A stretch of DNA of 64,000 bases from Apostichopus japonicus (GCF_037975245.1 NC_092572.1:32833989-32897988); one strand, 5' to 3'. Positions 25,852 through 39,587 are shown, counted from the stretch's first letter. Translations and numbers: made by a program. Notes: a model not told the origin generated them from the letters alone.

Positions 25852-28800
25852 CTAAAATGAAATCAAACCTGTGAAGTAATGATAAGAATCACATCATGGT
25901 TACGATTTTAAGGAGACTGATGTGTCATCTATCTAATATAATGAAGAATTGAAAATGCCTCATATGTTCAAAATAAGATATGAACGATATTGTGGATCAG
26001 ATTAAGACAGATTAACGAAATTGGAAGTCAAATTTTAGTAAACATAGACACATGGAAACAAACTAACAAATTTAATTTGAAGTTTAACAAAATTGCTGCT
26101 TACGAAGCACTGGAATGTATCAAATATAACAATTACATTTTCATCGGAACCTCAATCCTTGATCTACAGGTCTGTAAAAATACAGTTTAGTTCAAACACA
26201 GTTACCGTACTTCATGTTATAAGTACATGAAAGGAAAATTTAATTATAATTTGGGAATAGGGAGTCAAAAGCATTGGACTTTTTAATTAGCATAACGACA
26301 ATAGGTAAAGGTGAAAAAAAGCGTTAATGCTTGAAGTCAGATTGATAAACAGTGAAGTGTTTACACTTGCTTAAATTTACAGACCAAACACTCTTCACCT
26401 TGGTTATATTTATAAAACTTTTCAACAAGTATCACCGAGTTTGTCGTCCTGTATAACGTGTATTACGTCATTTGGCTGGGGTTAAAACAATGAGTAGTGT
26501 GGATACAGTTGTGCGTGTATATATATATATATATAAAATGGATCAACAAAGTTGAGAGAAGATAGTGACTTTCCTTAATTAAGTATGCAAAATTTGGGTC
26601 TATCATCAGTTCTTCATCAGTTCAAACCTTAGATCATATCTCACGTAATCGTTGATTCATTGAGAGCAAACAACATAAAGCGTTAAAAACTTGACTGCGC
26701 GATATGTAAATGCTGATTTACCTATAGCCCACCCGTCACGAAGTGTACACAACTGAATCTTGCATTCTTATGCCTAGCGGTCAATGCGAAGAACATTCGT
26801 CTTTCTCTTTATGGGTTCTGAAAGCGTAGATTCGCGATATTTAGGCACAATTACTTGACATGTTTTCACTCTATTCGCTGCGAATTGACGCAACGAAAAC
26901 CCCGGATATGCGACCGATGGAATACAATAACCCACAGATCTCTACTAACTGTATTTCCAGGAACATAACACCTCTCCTTTGGTTTCTTTTCTGTTTTATT
27001 TACCTTTACTTTTCTTGTTACTTGACGAACATGTTACCATCACAGTATATTTAGTTTTAATCAGCATACCACCATGATTCATGTAAAACATCGCAAATCA
27101 TGACACAATGAGTTAATTTAAACAAGTTAATAACTGTCTTGTTTTTATTTCAGCAACAAATAATATATGTATAGGGCGATCATGAATCGTATCATATTTA
27201 CTTTTTAGGGGGCAGGGGTGAGGGGGGGAGGAGGATCGACTTCGATATCAAGTAGCTTTGCTGAGACGGATATCAAGGTGTCTTTGGAAGCAGAGCATGC
27301 GGTAATTGTATTTTAACTGTACATTCAAAGGCACATTGGTAGGTATTCCTGGTTACTTTTATTTGATGGGTCATGCAGTCACCAAGAGCCCGCTTGTTTC
27401 CTTATTTATTTTCTTAGTATGGTTATGAAGAGAAAGTGGGGAGGGGGGGGGGGATTGACTGGTTGTTTATACCTTCTTGTGCTATCATTCTTACGTCAAT
27501 AGGTGAACCAGGCTTATCTCGGTTCTGATTTGATACTGACTTGATATAGACTTCTGACCTTAACTTACACTGGCCATATGTACGACCTAGATATAACCCT
27601 GGCAGTTGTATTAGTGTTTATACCGATAGTTAACTTGTAGGTTCATTCATTGTGTACACCGGGGATAGAAATCTGTACTTCATTTTGTTAGCGTGTGTTA
27701 ACAATAATGTAAACCATTTGGAAGAAAGTCAGAAGGTTATGATGAAAACCTTCTAAGCCTTTCTATTTCCGCTAAAAACAGTTAAGTTGCAAATTTGAAA
27801 ATCGATTTCTATTTTTCGTTATCTATTATTCATTTTAATCTTCGAGGGAATAATTTCATCCACTTTCACCTGTTCTGTGCAACTTAAAACAACTAGTGCA
27901 GTATACAATTTGATATTTAAAGGGATATAAGATCTCATAAAACGAATCTTAAAGTATCTCCTATGCTTTGCTTTCTTGTTCGTGTTGTTGTTTGCTTGTT
28001 AATGGTTTATGGCTCAGAAATGTTTCGAAATATATTAACTTAATAGATTTCTTGGTTATTATGACTATATTTCAGATTTGGCAAGGCGGCATGAACCTTC
28101 GAATTACTTATTCCTTGCTGAACACGAACAATATCTCATCTCGCATATTCAGTACGATTTAACCAAACTTTTATTGGTTGTAATGGCAAGCACTATCAAT
28201 GAATATTTGATTATAAAGATGCCACTATAAACACCTGCATGGTGCTTACACTTTTCATTATAAGTGTCGAAGACGTTTAACAGTCACTTGATATTATTTG
28301 ATAAGAACAAAACAGTAGACAGGGCTGGCCAACGTTAAAGAAATCGAAACGTTCGATTTTCATGTTAATAAATGGTTTATCAATTAAACGAGTAACCTCC
28401 CCCTTTTTTACAGCTTAAATGAAAGACAAATTATATGGATTATAGTTAATTTATGTTTTCATGTAATTAATGTTAGCTCGATAAGTCGTAATGGGATTAT
28501 GAACATATCAACTTTACAGAACAAAAATGTTCTCCATAAAACTCGGCGATTAAGAACCCGCAATGTTCGTAGTCACATATTAGATATGTGAGTTATATAA
28601 AGGGCTAAATCAATTATGTGTTAAATAAGCAGACTTCCAGAATACCAACGAGAAGTACATACAGAACAAAAACGAAGAAAGGGAAATAAAAGAATCCTGC
28701 TATCAAATTAGTGAGAGGAGCAAGTGAGGGATGTATTAAACAACCAAGGAAATCAAGTTTACTAATTTAAAATATATAAACAAAGAATAATAATGAGAAC

Positions 28801-30909
28801 ACGTTGTAATATCATGGCATATGACAGACAGTATCACTGAATGGCTGTTTGATATATACCTAACCCGTATTGAAAAAAAAAAAAAATTATTCTCAGCCAC
28901 TGCTAGACACGGACTGACCTACTTATCGTCGGTTTCCATGGTTACGTTGTATGACAGAACTAACAACATTCCTGTGTAGAATAGACACGTGTCTCGTTTA
29001 TCTTTCTATTCATAGCTTTACCTGGCTCGTGTCATCTATTATTATGCTAATTAGGTATTTACGGGAGTTCCAGGTGTGTCAGCTTACTTTAGAAATAAAT
29101 TGTTTGAATCAATCGTCTGTGCAGAAAACTATTGTAGAAGTAGAGTAGGCCTACTGTGTGTATTAAAACGTTGATGATGTTATCGGGTAGAAACATGAAA
29201 TGGATTTAAAGGGCCCTAAAAATCGATTATGTACGACGGGGAGGAGGTGGCAAAGGGAGAGTGGTGGCGGGTCCAGGTAAGGCGTGTGAAGGGGAGTGGG
29301 GCTGTCTAAACTTACTGAAGAACACACTGGGATTGGGGTTAGGTATTTAGTCTAGATAGGGAATAAACATTCTGTGTTATATTTTTTTTTATAGCCAGAC
29401 CAAATAGTAACAGTGTATTATTTCCAGTGATATTTTTCTCCGTGGTTACAGTTATTCCCAGAATAGCGGTATTTTACATATAACATAATTAAACAGTATT
29501 TTTTTCACATGTATATTATTTATGTAACTACTAAATAGATTTGCTTATTTTCTTTCGATATTTGGGGGAGGCGTGGTGGGGGAAGGGGGGGGGAGCGGGT
29601 GCCGCTTTCTTATTTTAGTAACACGTCAGCTGTAAGTTGAAGATGTCACTGATTATTTTGTGAATGGTAAGGACGGAAAGGAACATTTTTTACGAGGTTT
29701 GATCTGTGGGACCAATGAAGGCTAGATGAGGCGAGAGGTTGGGTTGGGTGGGGGGGGGGTGGTCTTGGAAGATTAATTTACACTAAATTGTAAAGGACCT
29801 AGCAGTGACGTCATGATCGAATCAAGTATGAAGTAACATTAATACGAGGAATATTAAAATATTAAATAGTGTTTGTTTAAAGTTATGAATTATACAAAGC
29901 TAAAGCTCTCGGTTAAATTTTTAATCATTGTTAAAAATTATGTTAAAATATAAGCATAAATATTAATTTAGCCTATTTTGTATAACATCGTATTTAAAAC
30001 TATAAAGAAGAAATTGATCTAGTTTTAAATGGATTAAATTTGAACCTCTGAAAATACAGATTTGCCTGGAATGATATTTACGGCAATAATCTTATTTTAT
30101 TTTAACTTGATATGTAACTCAATTGCAATTATTTATATCCTTTTTGCTAACTTTTATATTCTTTTAATTTGTTAACCTATATTGAGTAGCTATTTTTGAA
30201 ATTTCGACAACTAAAACTGTTTTATTGGTTGCTTGTTTGGTATTTGCTAGAGTATCATAATCTGATCACAATTTTGGGGGGTTTATAACAACAAAGTTAT
30301 TAGTTTTTGCTATTTTTATTGCCATCATTTTACTACTTTAATATTAATAACGATTTTCAATCTCTTTCGTTGAGAAATTCTAAAATTAATTGTTCATAAT
30401 TAAAAATCAAATATTTTGGAGGTTTCAGTCAAAAATAACAGTTATTCCTTATAAAACAGTACCGTACATTAGAATAATGATTGTACTCGCTAGAATTATT
30501 AACATCCAACTGCTTTGTGTATATATCTCTTATTTTATCATAATAAAGGTTCCAGTCATTTTAAAACCTAATTCTTAGTTAAATTTTACCATTAAACTAA
30601 ACAAAGAACATTTTCAACAACCCCCACCCACCCTTCCACCCCTCTCTTACCAACACTCTCTTAAAATATTCCCTATTAATCCATGATTATATTTTGTTTT
30701 ATTTATCAAAACATCCTTCAGAATTCTTTCGTCGATGACCTAATTATTAAAATAAATCCAACTAAACTTATTAAATCCAATCCTTGACATTAAAATACAG
30801 CAGACTTTACATTCTCTATTGTTAGTTTAATATAGATTACTTTTATTAATTAATTTAGTTCCCTGTTTAACTGTTATGATGATTCTAACATCTACACCGG
30901 AATACTTAC
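25852..30909. other. AT-rich DNA, no recognised gene
   Basis: If the minus-strand exon chain is right, this is intron. I see G-rich runs (27210, 27446, 29575, 29750), a TA dinucleotide run at about 26519-26536 and one TGACGTCA at 29806. No repeat family or RNA gene was recognised. Confidence 0.4.
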
Positions 30910-31118
30910 TGCAGCTCCTTCAAGCTTGTACACTGTGAGGAGTAAGACAAGATGGCCGCCAACTCTTCATTAGTTAGTCTCCTGTTGTCGTCCCTGATCA
31001 CCAGCTCCTGGAGAGAACTCAGGATAGAGAGAGAGAGACCAGACTGAAGGATAAGGTTCAGACCAGACTCATCAACTCTAGGAGAGCAGAACTGTAGATA
31101 CACACAGGAGATAGGAAT
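30910..31118 (-). CDS. Leucine-rich repeat exon of an NLR-like gene
   Basis: A 209-nt internal exon. On the minus strand the acceptor is TTCTTTCATTCTAG just before 31118 and the donor is GTAAGTATT just after 30910; both are strong. It reads IPISCVYLQFCSPRVDES, then LNLILQSGLSLSILSSLQEL, VIRDDNRRLTNEELAAIL, SYSSQCTSLKELQ. The spacing of LSSLQELVI and CTSLKELQ fits ribonuclease-inhibitor-type LRRs of NLR receptors, in which this region is thought to sense ligands. It enters in phase 0 and leaves after two bases of a codon. The NACHT exon at 63176 leaves in phase 0, so direct joining keeps the frame. One exon holds only about two LRRs, so others are presumably downstream or lie unseen. Confidence 0.8.
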
Positions 31119-33998
31119 CTAGAATGAAAGAATAGAGATACTGATAATAGAGTAGATAGAGATAAATAGATTGGATTTGGTTAGGATTAGAATAATTATT
31201 ATGATATTATAAATAAATAAAATAACGAAATAAAAATAAAGGAAAGTAAAGCGATAAACTAGGACATTTAGGTCGTGTTTATTTGTTAAAAGGAAAAAAT
31301 TAATGGAAAGGAAATAAGGGATTGATTTTACGGGGAGACAAACATTAAGAGGAATAATTAGATTAGATAAGAGGAAAATAAAGTGGTAATGTAGTATTAA
31401 AGGGTTAGTTTCATTGTTTTACAATTAAATGATTAACTAACGGTTTTATAGCTAGTAAGGCTTAATAAAGCAGAATGTGAGGCTACATATTTTAATTGAT
31501 TAGGTAATAGAAACAAATTTCAATGACGGGTTGAGAATTTGATAAAAACTTGGTAATCAAGAACTGAGATAATTCTATCTTTTGAAGAAAAATATTGATG
31601 AAATTTATTTGGGTTTTAATTTAGAACTTTCAGAAGGAAAATGCAATTTAAATGTAACTATTAGTCACTAGTGTAATAGGAATCATGAAAAGGAAACGTC
31701 TACTTCAACTAATACAATATTTTTATGAAGTTTAAGGAGATTTGGAAGAATTATGTTTAATAAATAGGTTGTTTCTTATAATTAATATGCAATTTAGAGA
31801 AGCAGATTTAGATCAAATTTAAGTTTCACGAGAGAAAGGTTATGAGGCTTAAACACAAATTTTAATATTCAAATTATTTAATTATTGATCCAAATCCTAC
31901 TATTCTGCTTAAATTATAATTATTTCAAATTAATACGATTTGTTTAAAAGATGATGTCTATCTGTGTTTAGTTATCAAATTAATTCCTAAGTTACGGTTG
32001 TGTGTTATATAACTTCTAGTGGATTTTTTTCGAAATGTAGCATTTTTATTTCTTTGTGTTTGTAGATATTCCTAAATTGGGTATTGCTTATGATCTTAAC
32101 TTTCTAAACTTTATCGTATCTTCCAATTAAATAGTACCATGCGCTTGTTTTACAAATAATATTGTTATCTGGAAACACTTCATATCCTTAAGGGTTTAAT
32201 TATACTAATTAAGTATTACTACTTTTCAGTTTAATCAGATCGATAGGGTCTTCGTTGTAATATTTTCTGTTATTATGGAGTTCAGAGGGTGTGAACAGTT
32301 AGCGGTCAAATGTAAATTAACAAACACGAGAGATTAATCAGTTAATTATAAGTTTAATGTGAGGATGGCGCCCTTTTAAAACTAACGTTAGAGCTACGGC
32401 TCTGCCTAACGTCTGTTGTGGAGTGTTGCAGCGTAAAAGAAATGGCGCACATTCAATTTCAAAACCATTTTTATTTTTAATATCATGCGCCATAAGACTG
32501 TTGGCCGGCTTGAAAATGACGTACGTTTTTTTTCTTCTAATTAAGTGGGCAAAATTAATACAAAAACAGCTGTGAGTGGAACACCACGATCTAGTTGCTG
32601 CTGGAAAGACATGGACGAAAGAGTTTTTTTAATAACTATTTATTGCATTTTATTATTATTATACTTAAATTGGAAAACTGTTTTATAGAGGCTCAAAACA
32701 GTAGGCCCTATACAAACTATATTTCAGGTATGTCAGGTAAGTGTCAGGTATATCGGCAGGAGTTAGGTCATTCAACTAATAATCAGTTATAATGACATTA
32801 TTTCAGTTAGCCTGCTCGGTAAAAAGCTGCAGGTTTATTACACAATTTGCTCAAATGTCTGAACTGGTAGATTAATAGTAAGTTAGGTGATTACAATAAT
32901 AATTGTGGGATGTTATAGACTGACTTGTATTCATGCCTATAGTATAAGGTTTTGCTATGTACGATTAAAATCGAGTTAAACAATTTTCTGTGATTTAAGA
33001 TTTTTGAAGGGATAACAAAGTTTCTACAGCTTGTCTATGGATAATTTATCATAGCTAGAATGGAGTTATTGTTTTCGAAGTAAAGGATATGCATCAGCTC
33101 ACCTAGAATGTTAATCGCTGGTTTTATTCTTCGCTTAATTTAAGATCCCTAAAGAAAACTCAGTGTCTCGATTGCATTTTATTCAATTCCTTTATATTTA
33201 AGATATACTTTAACTTGGAATTTTTTGATAATCAGTCAACAACTAGGCAAAGATTTTATTTTTTATGAGTTAGATTTGCTAAGCATGTCCTCTTGCTAAA
33301 AGTGGTAATTCTAACTTTTCGCGGGTGATGTTTGAGATTTCTAACATAACCTAACTGTATTACTAGTCTAGCCTATATAGCCTACCTAAGTTTGGCCTGG
33401 CCTTTGTACACATCCTAGCATGCCTTCATACCTTACCGTCGAATTATCTCTCTGATCAATAATTACTGTTTTAACTATATTAACAGCGGTTCCTCGCCAT
33501 TAAACAATCCATCTTAATAACCACTCAACAAGTCAATGGTAACAAACAACGTCCACGATTATAATACGTACTCTGCAACTACAATAAATCATTCAGTGAT
33601 ACATAATAAAGATGTGAACAGGTATTCAATAGCACGAGTCACCGATATTCATATACAGGTGTTTCCCAGCTGTTCGCGGGTGATTTTTGAAATTTGTAAC
33701 AGACATTTTGGCGCCAATAGAAGTAAATGTACGACGGACGTAACGTTATACATGCCCGGTGGAACAGACAGTTTGAAACCTGACGTCGATTGGGTATGTC
33801 GTATACAGGAAGGGGTCGAGGAAGTAAATAATACAACACAACTTATATCAAGTAGATCAAGCAATCACTGACATTTCTCCCTAAGCGGTAGGGTGTTAGT
33901 CCCCCACCCCCTCCTTCCCCACCACCGGTTAAAATTTGGGCAAAAAGCATTTGATGTACACATTCCCCCACCCTATTATCTGCTAGTGGATGCATACA
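31119..33998. other. AT-rich DNA; small hairpin-bearing segment near 32.4 kb
   Basis: No exon is supported. At about 32383-32412, AACGTTAGAGC and GCTCTGCCTAACGT form an imperfect hairpin. It lies between ATGGCGCCC and ATGGCGCAC motifs, again suggesting a short foldback element. The open frame at 33536-33871 (111 codons) has no motif I recognise. Confidence 0.4.
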
Positions 33999-34340
33999 GG
34001 GGCGTAGCGAGCGGGGGGTGTCACACCCCCCCAATAATTTGGTCGCTGTCGGCAAATTTTGGGTCTGTCGGCAAAAGGAGAAAAGGTGAAGAGAGCGGAA
34101 GGGGAAGAAAGAAGGAAAGCTGAATAGAGAAAAGGAGAACGGGAGCTTCTTCCGTGCCAAATTTGACTTAAAATATGCACCAGATTGCATCTAAGGACGT
34201 TTCAAAACTAAAAATTTTCCAAAGGGGAGGGGGACACCCCCTCCCCTTAGACCCCTCCCCCATTTCAGTCACCACTTCCAGATCCGTCGGCAAATCAAAT
34301 TCTCCACACCCCCCAACAAAAAAAAAATTCGCTACGCCCC
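33999..34340. mobile_element. Short non-autonomous element with GGGGCGTAGCGA ends
   Basis: The ends GGGGCGTAGCGA and TCGCTACGCCCC are exact inverted repeats; extended by two flanking bases they read CAGGGGCGTAGCGA and its perfect complement. Flanking 8-mers TGCATACA (33991-33998) and TGCATAAA (34341-34348) look like a target duplication with one mismatch. The interior is purine-rich at 34075-34140. It then shares GCACCAGATTGCATCTAAGG and GGGACACCCCCTCCCCTTAG with the element at 54319-54692. It has no coding capacity. Confidence 0.8.
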
Positions 34341-36894
34341 TGCATAAACAATCAATAAACACAAAACAAAAGTTTGAATACCGTCTCTTTCAAGTGGTTT
34401 AAGGAGTACATGTTTAATGAATATTAAAACCTATATGGAATAACATAAATTGAACATCTTTCGGTTTAGTCATACACATCTTGCAGACACATCGTGCAGA
34501 CAAAACGTGTCTGTGTCAAGTTACATATTTTTTTACAAATAATCACTTGATCATCATGATATTATTGGAATAAATGTAACTACAACAACTTTTTTCATCC
34601 CCCTCCCACCCAACCACCTTTGTAATTAATTCCACTCTATGTCAGTGCTGGATTATTCAGCTGAATCTTTGCACCAGCAAAGAGAGTGTCAAGCAAGCAA
34701 ACGGTGTTTTGTCTTTTCACGTACCTCGTAATTGCAAATCAAAATACTATGTCGACATTTCACCAATACTGTTAATAGTCAATTAATGTAGCCCCCCCCC
34801 TTTTTTTGTGTCCCTTTTTACTTAGTACCATCCTCAGCAAGAAAAGTTTACTATTTGGGATAAATAGTTGAAATTTAAATTAGAAAGAAATCTTGACTTC
34901 GAGAAATGCAATGGCAATTTCGAGAGAAACGTACAAGTTTGAGATAAAACGCCAATATTTTAAGATGATAAGTCCACATTTTAAAAGTTTCAGTTTTAAA
35001 CAAAAAGAAATCGACATTTTACATGGAGGGAACTAAAGAGGTCGAAATAAATCGAAGAGGTTTAATATTTAGAAAAACTAGTTTAATGGTGAGAATTACG
35101 GTTAAATTACAGGTGGCAATTTTAGGACAATCTTGATTTTCAAGAAAAGGGTTTCAATATTGAAAGAGGGTTGAATTTCCCAGAAATATTCGAAACTGTC
35201 GGGATAAAATAATTAACATCTTGATATGAACATTTTGAATTTTTCAGTCTTCCATGTGAGTCACAGTAATGAAAAAATGTGTATTGTTTGCTCAATTGGG
35301 ATGCCTCCCGACTCCCTCCCCAACCCATTCAATTTGTTATCCCTTCCTACGCCAATCAAATGATTTGTCACATATCTACATAGATATGGGAAAGGGTGTA
35401 GAACATATAGGAGGAGGTACATCTTGTGGCTAAAATTTGTGTATATTTATGATCAAGTATATGTGTATTCATGGAGGGGCTGTATCGGTAAGTTTGCTTC
35501 TCCAATCATGAAAACGGATCGACTCTCCTGTATGGTTTAGTACCCAATAACGTGGGTTCACATTCCAAAATTCTCCCGACAAATTTAGGAAGGGGAATGA
35601 TCCTTTATGGTCAGACTATAGGTGGATTCGAAAGTTGTGATGGTTTTGCTGTGGAGTCGTTGTTCTAAAGAATACTAGTGTGAAGTTTGAAAACTGAACT
35701 GACCGATGTTAAAACCACTGTTGTGTAATTGCATGGAAAATCAGAAAATACAGTCTTGCCCGTCCAGTTATGCTGTATACATAGCCGTTAGGTGGACATG
35801 TTGCCCAACCAGTTATTATTCTTATACACAATAATGTCTGACAAAGAGGTACACATTATAGCATGTTACCTTCATGCAGTCATGTACCACATTTTAATAG
35901 CAGATAATTTCAAGGGAGGGGGGGGGGGATCCCAACTGACTTAGGCAGGGCCTGCACTATTATGTAAAGGCCAGAGTGGAAAGCAGAATTTCAAAGCGGA
36001 GGAGGTGTGGTCGTTGGCTTGTTGAAGGCAAATCACAGTAGCCCCGTCCCCTGAAATTGTTTTGAAAATTGATGTTACATGGTGCACTCCGAGGCATAAT
36101 TACACTACCAAGTAGGTCTAAAATTGGCTTCATACACCATGCAGTTTTGCCTATGAATACTAATTTTGTAAAGTCGTGAGGGGGCGGGTAGGGTGTACAC
36201 CCGTTGAAGTGGCCTTCTTCTAAGCTGAATTTAACATTGCCCACCCCTACCCCCGACTTCTTTCCAAGTGTATAATTTGGAAATTTTCCGATTAATGTTG
36301 AAAAACCAAAATACCTTCATCTCGTCATTTCAAAAGGTTTAAGAAATGATAAAATATTGACTTCTTTCCAAGCTTGTAGTCAAACAATATCCTGATAAAA
36401 GTCACTTGTAGTTGTAAGGGTTATTTTGATAGTTCCAGGTGACGGTAAGCCGGGCCTTACACTAATAACGTTGAACCGAGCGTGAACAGGAAAGTCTTCA
36501 TAAGTAATCTCCAAAAGCGGATATTTGATAAGAAGTTCCTTTTTATTAACTCTGAATATAACTATAACTTTGGTTTGTTACTCACACATACTCACGCACG
36601 CACGCACAATCGCACAAACACGCACACGCGCAGTAGCACTGCAACTTTACATGACTCACACTTCGTAACAATACACAAACAACACATCGTGTGAGTTCGT
36701 TTACTGATAACTTGGGATAATTAAAATGCACAGGCATAAATGCTGATCATAAAGATATACTACGGAGCCCTCTGTTATACGTCTGTAGGCTTCGGGAGAT
36801 AAACTTGAACTCCCCGATACGTCTTTAGGAGACACTTAAACCCCCGATTCTACAATAACAAATTACGACGCGATGCACAGGGCACACGCTCTAC
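34341..36894. other. AT-rich DNA, no recognised gene
   Basis: No supported exon. A CA/CG-rich simple stretch lies at about 36585-36630, and an imperfect inverted segment GTAAGCC / GGCCTTAC lies near 36446. Short open frames at 35960-36244 and 36482-36694 show no motif. Confidence 0.4.
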
Positions 36895-37145
36895 CCTTGA
36901 ACCTGATTGGTCCAAACTTATAGCTGACCCCTCACCCAACTCTTGATTGGTTGAGTACCAAGCTGATATGCAGATGAGCACATGCAAATGGGCACTCAAC
37001 CAATTTGTACCAGTTTGGGTGTCTTCTACCCCACAAACCGAATCATTTAAAACAAAACATCTGTATACGCTTCTAATAGCGCGTGATTCATAGCCCCCCA
37101 CACCACAGAGCAAACCACCAAAACGCGAGCCATGTGTGACGTCAT
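36895..37145. promoter_or_regulatory. Cluster of CCAAT boxes, octamer and CRE (putative promoter)
   Basis: Three CCAAT-type boxes occur close together: ATTGG in TGATTGGTCC (about 36904), ATTGG in TTGATTGGTTGA (about 36945) and CCAAT in CAACCAATTTG (about 37000). The octamer ATGCAAAT is at about 36983 and the CRE palindrome TGACGTCA at 37137-37144. This combination is typical of animal Pol II promoters, including histone promoters. I find no TATA box placed convincingly and no recognisable coding sequence on either side, so direction and target are unknown. Confidence 0.25.
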
Positions 37146-37520
37146 AATAACAATAAGTAAACAATATGTTAACACAAACTATAGAATACGCTTCACATAG
37201 TGACGCAATACTATCACGATAGATTTCGCTAAGTCACGACCATCATATTTGTTTTCATTATTTGCATATTGCGTTTTCGTTATATATTTTGTGCCGGACC
37301 CCTTTTTATGTTTGGACTTCGGAAGATCTGTTGTGAATAGTTAAAAGGCCGTCTTAGTTGTAATTTGATGACCTGCAGTTTAATAACTAAGTATTTTTTT
37401 ATATTTTCCACAAGACCTATGTGACCCATAACTAGGGTTGGGCGATATTTGCTTTCTAAAGTCACGATAAATAGTTCAAAAATTATCGCGATATTTCGAT
37501 AATTACGATAATTTTTCCTT

Positions 37521-37558
37521 GTTGTTTTTAGTGTGTTCGCGAACACACTAAAAACAAC
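37521..37558. repeat. Perfect 38-bp palindrome
   Basis: Positions 37521-37539 (beginning GTTGTTTTTAGTG, ending TTCG) are exactly complementary in reverse to 37540-37558, with no spacer; the centre is TTCGCGAA. It lies about 90 bp inside the left end of the hAT-like element. A related GCGAACACAC recurs at about 37588. It may mark abutting inverted ends of another element. Confidence 0.9.
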
Positions 37559-38404
37559 TGCCGATTTCCCACCGGTGTTTTCGCGCAGCGAACACACCAA
37601 CCCCTGTTGCGTGCGAGCATAATGGCGTGGGGTCCAGGGGCCCCGCCCAAGGACCCCGGTGGGGTCAAGGGGTGGAACCCCTTGTGTGGGGTCCAGGGGA
37701 CGAAAGCCCCCGGAAAATTTTAGTATTTTTGCGTGTCTGGCGATAAAAAAAATTCGCAGTTGAGGATTCAAAATACTGACAAAAATGACAAGTTAGAGTA
37801 GCTATATTATGTGATAAAATGAAAAGAGATTTAATCTGTCTTACAATCTTTAAAAAGTTTAACTTACAAAACTGTCGATATTATGAAACAAACTACATAC
37901 GGCAAAGCCCCGTTTCTAGACTGCCTAACAATGAACAGCGTGCACTATACGTACATCAGTTTACAACTACAGTGTTTAACCCTATTTAAATATCACGGTA
38001 GGCTACATGTACTTCGAATTTTCCCAGGTACCTTGCCAAACAACCCCCTGTCTAACACCTGTTTGCTAACATTTTTGTCACGTTTCCAAAAAAAATTTCA
38101 TGGAGTAAACTATTTTGGCTCCACTCTAGAATTAATTCGGTCAGTCAGTAAAGGATCGGTAAAGTTATGCGAAATATTATCTTAGACGTTCAAGAAAAGT
38201 AGGTAAATATCCCCGTAACATTAAGGTAAGTAAAACACACCTCAAGCCAACCGACTCCTCTGCATGAACAAAACAATCTATTCCCCATGATACACGAGGC
38301 ACAGTCTATACCATACAACCATAGCACGATATCAAGGCCCCAATAGCTACAGTATGGCCATCTTTATCAGGCGCGTATCCAGGGGGGCGTTGGGGCGCGC
38401 CCCC

Positions 38405-38530
38405 CGGGTAAGGATAAGAGGAGAGAAAAAAAGAGAAGAAAAAAGGGAAAGGAGGGAGGAAAAAAGAAAAAGAGGAAAGGAAGGAAGGGAAGAGAAAAAG
38501 AAAAAAGAGAGAAAAATCAGAAAAGGAGGG
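38405..38530. repeat. About 125-bp polypurine tract
   Basis: Almost only A and G on the plus strand over about 125 bases, made of GAGAAAAA and AAGGAGGGAGG words. It is inside the element at 38368-40262. Such tracts can form triplexes. The arginine/lysine/glutamate-rich open frame across it is a by-product of composition. Confidence 0.85.
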
Positions 38531-39140
38531 AGTAGAAGATAGCCAAGACCTCGGGAAGAGAAAGAGGAACAGTCATAGTTAAAGCGCTGATCTCTATTAT
38601 ATACACAGGGTAGCCAGTGACAGATCAAGGATTACGGAGGGGGTCCATTTTTCCTCTCTCACTAATGTATCTATATAAATACTATATATGGTCTATCATA
38701 ACGCGTGTGTGTGTATGGACGCCTTAAAAAACATTGTACAATTGTGCTATATGGAACCAACTGTGGCTGGTCTTGAACTCGACCGAGTCGTCGGGGAACA
38801 TGACGCATTTCGGGAAGGGGGCAACCCCCCCCCCCGAGCAAATTTTCTTTATGACATCGCTAGTAATTTCAAAATAGACAATGCTTAGATGTAACTTACA
38901 AGGCCTGGGAAGTGTTATTTCCAGCGATCTGGGAGGCATTTTCAGCCAAAATTTCTCTTGTACGCTTCGCGCCAACACATGGTGGCGCTTCGCTTAGATA
39001 GTTTGCCTACAGGCTTCGCCCCTCCCTTGGCAATTACTCGCTACACGCCTGTTCGAATTTGTAAAGCAAAGAGCAGATATAACATCATATCAGTGAGCAT
39101 TGAAATGCATGTTCCACTATGATCAGCCTCAAAAACGGTC

Positions 39141-39587
39141 TATGTGTGTAGTTAAAGGCGTAGGAGCCCAATTGGATTTGGGGGCTGTAATGACTTGCCC
39201 GAAAAAAACCCAAAATTTTTCGCGCAAGTCGCGCGCGTTCAACATATCGATGCCAATATCATATAAGCAAGCATCGGTCATAACATTGCATAGCATCGCT
39301 TACCTTACGGTCCGTGAAAGTTGCACAGTATACCGCAGGATGCTAATGTAAACAACGAAATGTCTTATGTAGATGGAGAAAAAGCATACAGATCCATTTA
39401 TGTCAAAACTCTCTTTTACAGTAGTAATGTCGGCCAAGCTTAGAACTTTATTTTAATTACCAAGGAGATCATTTTTAAGCTATTCATTGCTATTTATTTG
39501 TCTTTCAGTAGGTGTCCGAAAAAATTGGTTGGGGGGGGGGGGGCTGCAGCCCCCGCCTCCTACGGGACCTACGCCTATGTGTGTAGT
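39141..39587. mobile_element. Third-level nested GGCGTAGG element
   Basis: The element proper is about 39153-39575, with GGCGTAGG near the left end and CCTACGCC at the right end. A 12-bp direct repeat TATGTGTGTAGT flanks it at 39141-39152 and 39576-39587. A 14-nt poly-G run followed by CTGCAGCCCCC is just inside the right end, the same layout as the element at 54319. It sits within the element at 38368-40262, which in turn sits within the hAT-like element. Confidence 0.8.

Noticed and set aside
33536-33871. 111-codon open frame
   Set aside because: Overlaps two minus-strand frames, no motif recognised, and no promoter or splice evidence.
36850-37164. 104-codon minus-strand open frame across the CCAAT cluster
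   Set aside because: No motif; the sequence reads better as regulatory than coding.
38354-38542. Arg/Lys/Glu-rich small protein
   Set aside because: Produced by the polypurine tract inside a transposon.
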